64,000 nt of DNA, from NCBI RefSeq assembly GCF_025813715.1, contig NZ_CP107532.1, forward strand, positions 744,001 through 808,000. Direction: 5' to 3'. Below, in pieces: positions 58,414 to 64,000 of the stretch; the stretch's first letter is position 1, and every line of letters begins with the position of its first letter. The translations under genes were made by a program, and so were the position numbers. Origin of the DNA: Methylobacterium sp. FF17. GTDB taxonomy: Bacteria; Pseudomonadota; Alphaproteobacteria; Rhizobiales; Beijerinckiaceae. The notes below the pieces were generated by a model. The model was not told the origin of the DNA, searched no databases, and was given only the letters and a program-made list of their open reading frames with translations.

Positions 58414-59537
58414 TGGCCGAGACCGACCTTCCCACCCGCTTCGCCCCTCAGCAGGACGCGGCCCTGCAGGCCATCGCCGCGTGGCGCAAGGACGGCGGGG
58501 CCCAGGTGTTCCGGCTGTTCGGCTATGCCGGCACGGGCAAGACGACGCTCGCACGCCGCATCGCCGACGACGTCACCGAAGGCCCGGTGGTGTTCGGCGC
58601 CTTCACGGGCAAGGCGGCCTCCGTCATGCGCCAGAAGGGCTGCCACGACGCCGCGACCATCCACAGCCTGATCTACCGCACCAAGGAGACGGAGGACGGT
58701 GGCCCCGCCTTCACCCTGAACCGTACCGGCCCGGTCTCGAAGGCGGAACTCATCATCATCGACGAGTGCTCGATGGTGGATTCCGACCTCGGCAACGACC
58801 TCCTGTCCTTCGACAAGCCGGTCCTGGTGCTCGGCGACCCGGCGCAGCTGCCCCCCGTGCGCGGCGGCGGCTTCTTCACCGAGGCCGAGCCCGACGTGAT
58901 GCTCACCGACGTCCACCGCCAGGCTGCCGACGACCCCATCGTGCGCATGGCGATGACCGTGCGCGAGGGCGGGCGCCTTGCCATCGGCGAGTACGGCGAA
59001 AGCCGCATCGTCTCGCGCCGCGCCATCGACCCCAACGTGGTGCTCCAGGCCGATCAGGTGCTGGTCGGCATGAACAAGACGCGCCGCCTCTACAACAACC
59101 GCCTGCGCGAGCTTGCCGGCCATACCGATCCGATGCCGGCGGTGGGCGAGAAGCTCGTCTGCCTGCGCAACGACCGCACCAAGGGGCTGCTCAACGGCTC
59201 CACCTGGACGGTGCACGCCCAGCGTTCCTCGCCGCGCTCCGACACGGTCCGCCTCGACGTGGTGCCCGAGGACGACCCGGCCCTGCGGCGGCGGCCCACG
59301 GACATCAAGGTCCTCAAGGCCGTGATGTCGGGCTCGGAGGAGGAGATCCCCGCCTTCCTCAAGCGCGAGACCGACGAGTTCACCTACGGCTACGCCCTCA
59401 CCGTTCACAAGGCGCAGGGTTCGCAATGGGACGACGTGGTCCTGTTCGACGAATCCTTCGCGTTCCGCGAGCACCGGGCGCGCTGGCTCTATACGGGGCT
59501 GACACGCGCGGCCAAGCGCATCACCGTGGTGGTGTAG
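58413..59537 (+). CDS. RecD/Dda-like ATP-dependent DNA helicase
   Basis: 374-residue SF1B helicase, short compared with RecD (about 600) and close to phage Dda. Walker A GYAGTGKTT near 40-48, motif II IIIDECSMVD, motif III GDPAQLPPV, ARxxR-type motif IV region VGMNKTRRLYNNRLRE, motif V/VI GYALTVHKAQGSQWDDVVLF and WLYTGLTRAAKRITVV. The C-terminal SH3-like pin region is reduced. Starts with an ATG that shares one base with the SUFU stop. Cellular role unclear; relatives act in replication fork repair. Confidence 0.92.
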   Translation: MAETDLPTRFAPQQDAALQAIAAWRKDGGAQVFRLFGYAGTGKTTLARRIADDVTEGPVVFGAFTGKAASVMRQKGCHDAATIHSLIYRTKETEDGGPAFTLNRTGPVSKAELIIIDECSMVDSDLGNDLLSFDKPVLVLGDPAQLPPVRGGGFFTEAEPDVMLTDVHRQAADDPIVRMAMTVREGGRLAIGEYGESRIVSRRAIDPNVVLQADQVLVGMNKTRRLYNNRLRELAGHTDPMPAVGEKLVCLRNDRTKGLLNGSTWTVHAQRSSPRSDTVRLDVVPEDDPALRRRPTDIKVLKAVMSGSEEEIPAFLKRETDEFTYGYALTVHKAQGSQWDDVVLFDESFAFREHRARWLYTGLTRAAKRITVVV

Positions 59538-59565
59538 GACGACCTCAAACGAACGGAGTTTTCCC

Positions 59566-59961
59566 ATGGCCCTGACCGGACGCTGCCGCTGCGGCGCGAT
59601 CTCCTTCACCGCCGAGGGCGAGCCGAGCCACAGCGCCCTCTGCCACTGCGCGGATTGCCGGCGTTCCTCGGGCGCCCCCGTGGTGGGCTTCGCGCTGTTC
59701 CCGAACGAGCGGGTCGCGATCTCCGGCACCCCGAATGCCTACGAATCCTCGCCCGGTGTCATCCGGCAGTTCTGCGGCACCTGCGGGACCGGCCTGTTCT
59801 ACCGCAACGAGGCGGTGTTTCCCGGTCAGGTCGACATCCACACGGCCGCCCTCGACGATCCCGACGCCCTGCCGCCCTCGATCCGCATCCAGGTCGCGGA
59901 GGCCCCAGCATGGTTCGGCGATTTCGCCGCGCTGCCGGCCTTTCCGCGCTATCCGGGATAG
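59566..59961 (+). CDS. GFA family zinc protein
   Basis: 131 residues of the glutathione-dependent formaldehyde-activating (Gfa)/CENP-V fold. The zinc motifs [19 protein letters not shown] and [11 protein letters not shown] are complete. These proteins bind two zinc ions and may act on S-hydroxymethyl glutathione; formaldehyde handling would suit a methylotroph but most family members lack that activity. 28 nt after the helicase gene, possibly in the same transcript. Confidence 0.92.
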   Translation: MALTGRCRCGAISFTAEGEPSHSALCHCADCRRSSGAPVVGFALFPNERVAISGTPNAYESSPGVIRQFCGTCGTGLFYRNEAVFPGQVDIHTAALDDPDALPPSIRIQVAEAPAWFGDFAALPAFPRYPG

Positions 59962-60028
59962 GCCGGCGCTTGGAGCGGGCCCGGCGAGCGACTACGTGAC
60001 CCTCGCCAGAATCGAACCGGAGCCCGAC

Positions 60029-60598
60029 GTGTCCCATTCCGAAGCCGGCGGTCCGCCGCAGATGCACGCCACCACGATCCTCATGGTCCGCAAGGGCGGC
60101 CGGGTGGTGATCGGCGGCGACGGGCAGGTCAGCCTCGGCCAGACCATCGTGAAGGGCAATGCCCGCAAGGTCCGGCGGCTGGCCAAGGGCTCGGTGATCG
60201 GCGGCTTCGCGGGCGCGACGGCGGACGCCTTCACGCTGTTCGAGCGGCTGGAGGCCAAGCTCGAGCAGTATCCGGGGCAGCTCACCCGCGCCTGCGTCGA
60301 ACTCACCAAGGACTGGCGCACGGACCGCTACCTGCGGCGCCTCGAGGCCATGATGCTGGTGGCCGACAAGGAGGTCAGCCTGCTGCTCTCCGGCGCCGGC
60401 GACGTCCTGGAACCCGAGAGCGGCGTCATGGCCATCGGTTCGGGCGGTAATTACGCCTTCGCGGCGGCACGCGCCCTGGAAGACAGCAATCATGACGCAG
60501 AAGAAATGGTGCGCCGCGCCATGCGGATCGCGGCCGAGATCTGCGTATATACAAATGATAGTCTCGTGATCGAGAGCCTGGAAACGAGCGAAGACTGA
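60029..60598 (+). CDS. hslV: ATP-dependent protease subunit HslV
   Basis: Catalytic threonine peptidase of the HslUV complex. Thr15 (in [20 protein letters not shown]) becomes the N-terminal nucleophile after removal of a short propeptide from the GTG start at 60029; an ATG at 60062 would give a three-residue propeptide. [22 protein letters not shown] and [14 protein letters not shown] are typical. A CGGAG lies eight bases before the GTG. The partner hslU is 2.1 kb downstream with a chemoreceptor in between. Confidence 0.96.
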   Translation: MSHSEAGGPPQMHATTILMVRKGGRVVIGGDGQVSLGQTIVKGNARKVRRLAKGSVIGGFAGATADAFTLFERLEAKLEQYPGQLTRACVELTKDWRTDRYLRRLEAMMLVADKEVSLLLSGAGDVLEPESGVMAIGSGGNYAFAAARALEDSNHDAEEMVRRAMRIAAEICVYTNDSLVIESLETSED

Positions 60599-60677
60599 GG
60601 CCACGCCGGGCCATTAACGAAAGTTTTCCAGAAATTGGCGACAACTCCGGGCTGCGCGCTCGGGGTTGGTTCGACAC

Positions 60678-62348
60678 ATGAAGATCAAGACGAAGATCCT
60701 GGCGTTGATCCTGGCCTGCGGGGCCATCACGCTCGGTGTCGCCGGGCTGGGGATCGCCACGCTGTCCCGCTTCAACGGCGCGATGGAGGAATCCCGCTAC
60801 GCGGCACAGGGCGCCCTGGATGCCGCGAACCTCAACCGGCTGGTGACGAACGTCGTCCTCGAATCCCGGGGCGTCTACGCCGCCGCCGACACCGCCGACG
60901 CCCGGAAATACGCCGACCGGCTGCGCGGAAACCTCACCGCCATGAACGCGCTCCTGACCGCGTGGGGCCGGCGCATTCCCGCCGAAGAGCAGGCGATGTA
61001 CGCGCGCGTGACGCAAGGAGCGGCCGCCTTCACGACCTTGCGCCAGGAGATCGCCCGGCTCGGGACCGAGGTGGCGCCGAAGGCCGCGGCCGAGCAGGGC
61101 TTCAACGAGACCAACCGGGCCAACCGGCAGGCCTTCCAGGATTCGATCGACGCGCTCGTCAGCAGCGGGCAGGCGCGAGTCGCCGCCATCGATGCCGCCG
61201 CCGACGCCCTCTACGCCGAGCGCCTGACGCTCCTCGTCGCCCTGGCGGTCGGCGGTACCCTCGGGTGCCTGCTCATCGGCGGCCTCGTCGGCCACCGGCA
61301 GGTCGCGGCGCCCCTCTCCGGGGTCACGGCGGCGATCCGGCGCCTGTCGCAGGGCGACCTCACCCTGCCGGCCCACGAGGCGCGCCGCGACGAGATCGGC
61401 GAGATCTGGCAGAGCATGGCGGTCTTCGCCCAGTCCATGCGCGAGACCGAGACCCTGCGGGCGAGCCAGGAAGCGGCGGCGGGCCTCGCCGGCACCCAGC
61501 GCCGCGCGGAGCGGGTCGAACTCGCGGACCGGTTCCAGGGCAGCGTCGGCGGCCTCATCGGCGATCTCTCGGGCGCCGCGACCGAACTGGAGCGCACGGC
61601 GCGCCAGATGTCCGAGCATGCCGAGCGGACCAGCCGGCAATCCGCCGCCGTGATGCGGGCCGCCAGCGAGACCGCGCAGAACGTCCAGGCGGTGGCCGCC
61701 GCCACCGAGGAACTCGCGGTCACCGCCAACGAGATCGGCCAGCAGGTCGGCCGGACCTCGGCCGCCGCCGCGAGCGCGGTCGAGAGCAGCCGCCGCACCC
61801 ATGCCCGCGTCGAAGCGCTCGCCGACGGCGCCGCGCGGATCGGCGACGTCGTGGCGCTGATCTCCAGCATCGCCGGGCAGACCAACCTGCTGGCGCTGAA
61901 CGCGACCATCGAGGCGGCCCGCGCCGGCGAGGCCGGCCGGGGCTTCGCCGTGGTCGCGGCCGAGGTGAAGGGCCTCGCCGCTCAGACCGCGCGGGCCACC
62001 GACGAGATCACCGCGCAGATCACCATGATCCAGGACGCTACCCGCGAGACCGTGGCGGCCATCAACGAGATCGGCTCCACCATCGGCAGCGTGCACAGCA
62101 TCGCGCTCGGCGTCGCGGCGGCGGTCGAGGAGCAGCAGGTCGCCACCCAGGAGATCGCCCGCAGCGTCGCCGACGCCGCGCGCGGCACCCAGGCCGTCAC
62201 CGGCACCATGGCGGAGGTCGAGGGCGGGGCGGTGAATGTCGGCGCGGGGGCCGCGCAGGTGCTGGCCTCCGCCACGGAGTTCGCCCGCCGCTCCGACGCC
62301 CTGCGGGGCGAGGTCACGCATTTCGTCGGTTCGATCCGCGCCGCCTGA
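60678..62348 (+). CDS. Methyl-accepting chemotaxis protein
   Basis: 556-residue membrane chemoreceptor. TM1 about 7-29, a helical periplasmic four-helix-bundle type sensor domain (30-180), TM2 about 183-205, HAMP (210-265) and a cytoplasmic signalling domain ending near 550. The hairpin tip has [20 protein letters not shown], the CheA/CheW-binding core of MCPs. Ser/Ala/Glu-rich helices carry possible methylation sites. The sensor is of the small four-helix-bundle (4HB) kind with no known ligand. Flanked by hslV and hslU, an unusual place. Confidence 0.94.
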   Translation: MKIKTKILALILACGAITLGVAGLGIATLSRFNGAMEESRYAAQGALDAANLNRLVTNVVLESRGVYAAADTADARKYADRLRGNLTAMNALLTAWGRRIPAEEQAMYARVTQGAAAFTTLRQEIARLGTEVAPKAAAEQGFNETNRANRQAFQDSIDALVSSGQARVAAIDAAADALYAERLTLLVALAVGGTLGCLLIGGLVGHRQVAAPLSGVTAAIRRLSQGDLTLPAHEARRDEIGEIWQSMAVFAQSMRETETLRASQEAAAGLAGTQRRAERVELADRFQGSVGGLIGDLSGAATELERTARQMSEHAERTSRQSAAVMRAASETAQNVQAVAAATEELAVTANEIGQQVGRTSAAAASAVESSRRTHARVEALADGAARIGDVVALISSIAGQTNLLALNATIEAARAGEAGRGFAVVAAEVKGLAAQTARATDEITAQITMIQDATRETVAAINEIGSTIGSVHSIALGVAAAVEEQQVATQEIARSVADAARGTQAVTGTMAEVEGGAVNVGAGAAQVLASATEFARRSDALRGEVTHFVGSIRAA

Positions 62349-62708
62349 GAGCGAGCGTCTGGCAAACCGGGTCCGGCGCGCCTAAATCCGGGGCGTGCGC
62401 CAGACCCCACCCCTTTCCGCCCCGAGGGCGTTCTCCGCCGAGGTGGCTGCGGGTTCGGCGAGCGCGCCGCGCCGCAACGCGGGCGAGGGCAGCCCGCGCG
62501 ACATCCCTCCGACCCTCCGAAGCGGGATCCCGCGCGCCGCCAGCCCGATGCGGACGCGTGCGCATCCCCACAGGGGCGAGTTCCCGGAGCAGCCTCGGCA
62601 CGGTCGCATCGCGGGTCCGGCCCGCTTCCTGCCTTTCCCGGGCGCGTCGCACCCGCGCGCCCTCCCCCGCATTCGGGCAGCCCGGCTGCCGCACCCGATC
62701 GGAGCGTG
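62349..62708. other. 360-nt stretch between the chemoreceptor and hslU
   Basis: Very GC-rich and free of obvious signals. A 104-codon frame (62395-62709, GTG start) ends on the hslU ATG but is Arg/Pro/Ala-rich with no family look, so I do not call it. Probably contains the hslU promoter and leader. Confidence 0.5.
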
Positions 62709-64000
62709 ATGACAACCTTCTCTCCCCGCGAGATCGTCTCGGAACTCGACCGCTTCATCGTCGGACAGGCCGATGCCAAGCGGGCGGTCGCCATCGCGCT
62801 GCGCAACCGTTGGCGCCGGCAGCAGCTCAGCGGCCCCCTGCGCGAGGAGGTGGCCCCGAAGAACATCCTGATGATCGGCCCCACCGGCTGCGGCAAGACC
62901 GAGATCGCCCGCCGCCTCGCGCGCCTCGCCGGGGCGCCCTTCCTCAAGATCGAGGCCACGAAGTTCACCGAGGTCGGCTATGTCGGCCGCGACGTGGAGC
63001 AGATCGTGCGCGACCTCGTGGAGGTCGGCATCGGCCTCAAGCGCGAGGAGAAGCGCCGCTCGGTCAAGGCGAAGGCCGAGGCGGCGGCCGAGGCCCGCAT
63101 CCTCGACGCCCTCGTCGGGCCGACCTCCAGCCAGGCGACCCGCGACAGCTTCCGAAAGAAGCTGCGCGCGAGCGAACTCGACGACAAGGAGGTGGAGATC
63201 GAACTGTCCGGCGGGCCGGCCGGCGGCCTGCCGATGTTCGAGATTCCCGGCATGCCCGGCGCCTCGATGGGCGCGGTCAATCTGGGCGACATGCTCGGCA
63301 AGGCCCTGGGCGGCCAGAAGGGCAAGCCGCGCCGGATGACGGTCAAGGACGCCTACGCGCCGCTGCTGGCGGAGGAATCCGACAAGCTCGTGGATGCCGA
63401 ATCGCTGACCCAGGAGGCCATTCGCGAGGTGGAGGACAACGGCATCGTGTTCCTCGACGAGATCGACAAGATCTGCGCCCGCGAGGGGCGCTCCTCGGCC
63501 GACGTCTCCCGCGAGGGTGTGCAGCGCGACCTGCTTCCGCTGATCGAGGGCACCACGGTGGCGACCAAGCACGGGCCGGTGAAGACGGACCACATCCTGT
63601 TCATCGCGTCGGGCGCCTTCCACGTCTCGAAGCCCTCCGACCTCCTGCCCGAGCTGCAGGGCCGCCTGCCGATCCGCGTCGAACTGCAACCCCTCACGGT
63701 GGAGGATTTCCGCCAGATCCTGACCTCGACGGAGGCGAGCCTGCTGAAGCAGACCGTGGCGCTGATGCAGACCGAGGGCGTCACCCTGGAGTTCAGCGAG
63801 GACGCGGTGGACGCGCTGGCCCGCGTCGCCGTCGACGTGAACAACTCCGTGGAGAACATCGGCGCCCGCCGCCTGCAGACGGTGCTGGAGCGGGTGATCG
63901 ACGAGATCTCCTTCACGGCGACCGACCGTTCCGGCGAGACCGTGCCGATCGATGCCGCCTACGTGCGGTCGCGGGTAGAAAGTCTGGCGGCCAATGCGGA
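62709..64000 (+). CDS. hslU: ATP-dependent protease ATPase subunit HslU (3' end cut by window)
   Basis: AAA+ unfoldase that feeds HslV. The window has about 430 codons, so only a few C-terminal residues are missing. It starts [20 protein letters not shown], with Walker [10 protein letters not shown], the pore GYVG in [15 protein letters not shown], the I-domain (about 110-230, rich in acidic, basic and Gly residues), Walker [12 protein letters not shown] and sensor [12 protein letters not shown]. The terminal residues needed to plug into HslV fall off the window. Confidence 0.96.
   Translation, partial: MTTFSPREIVSELDRFIVGQADAKRAVAIALRNRWRRQQLSGPLREEVAPKNILMIGPTGCGKTEIARRLARLAGAPFLKIEATKFTEVGYVGRDVEQIVRDLVEVGIGLKREEKRRSVKAKAEAAAEARILDALVGPTSSQATRDSFRKKLRASELDDKEVEIELSGGPAGGLPMFEIPGMPGASMGAVNLGDMLGKALGGQKGKPRRMTVKDAYAPLLAEESDKLVDAESLTQEAIREVEDNGIVFLDEIDKICAREGRSSADVSREGVQRDLLPLIEGTTVATKHGPVKTDHILFIASGAFHVSKPSDLLPELQGRLPIRVELQPLTVEDFRQILTSTEASLLKQTVALMQTEGVTLEFSEDAVDALARVAVDVNNSVENIGARRLQTVLERVIDEISFTATDRSGETVPIDAAYVRSRVESLAANA

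Noticed and set aside
62395..62709. 104-codon frame ending on the hslU ATG (TGATG)
   Set aside because: The stop-start overlap is attractive, but the product is Arg/Pro/Ala-rich with no recognisable family and starts in a GC-rich gap where such frames arise by chance.

Overview
The window is GC-rich (about 70 percent by eye), densely coded chromosomal DNA of an alphaproteobacterium. Gene content and protein style suggest Hyphomicrobiales, most likely Methylobacterium or a close relative. This rests on an SspB-alpha adaptor, a fumC-DUF4169-ribbon-helix-helix block, a thyA-folA-hflK-hflC-Do-protease block, a CIRCE-controlled groESL, a DUF1127 protein and oxygen-dependent HemF. I ran no database search, so the genus is an inference. 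I see no phage, insertion sequence, integrase, CRISPR array or rRNA. One tRNA gene is present (tRNA-Thr, anticodon CGT).

Layout. 1-1.5 kb: part of a periplasmic ferrous-iron uptake operon of the P19/cupredoxin/polyferredoxin (FtrA-B-D) type, preceded by a palindrome that may be an iron operator. 1.6-7.5 kb: MATE exporter and DUF971 protein, moaA (molybdopterin), a beta-hydroxyacid dehydrogenase, miaA and serB. 7.7-14.1 kb: Do-type protease, hflC, hflK, folA, thyA and a CPBP membrane protease, all on the minus strand (envelope quality control plus thymidylate/folate synthesis). 14.5-20.7 kb: sspB, a cytochrome P450, fumC with two small partners, and an AraC regulator divergent from an exported metallo-beta-lactamase-fold hydrolase. 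20.7-26.1 kb: glcF and glcE of glycolate oxidase, a flippase-like membrane protein and corA. 26.2-28.4 kb: groES-groEL behind a perfect CIRCE element and closed by a strong terminator.

28.4-39.9 kb: an exported DUF1501/DUF1800 pair; a three-gene operon of a winged-helix PD-(D/E)XK nuclease-like protein, a ParA ATPase and a Lys/Ala-rich protein; a 2OG-Fe(II) oxygenase; a small secreted Cys-rich protein; an SbmA/YddA-type ABC transporter; lrgA-lrgB; a TerB-like protein; tRNA-Thr; dps. 40.3-52.2 kb: a surface-polysaccharide cluster with glycosyltransferases, a WecG/TagA transferase, a flippase, two CelD-type acetyltransferases around a polysaccharide deacetylase, a DxD-bearing protein, and the UDP-xylose pathway (UDP-glucose dehydrogenase then UDP-glucuronate decarboxylase). 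52.7-64 kb: DUF1127 protein, ABC exporter, trmL, a pspA-yiaA stress pair behind three copies of a palindromic operator, hemF with a SUFU-domain protein and a RecD-like helicase in overlapping order, a GFA protein, and hslV and hslU separated by a chemoreceptor gene. hslU is cut by the window edge.

Best candidates for something undescribed are the nuclease/ParA/Lys-rich operon (31254-33577), the triple operator in front of pspA-yiaA (55750-55820), and the SUFU-helicase coupling (57826-59537). Gene starts were moved from the longest open frame to a better supported start wherever a Shine-Dalgarno site, signal peptide or family core showed this.
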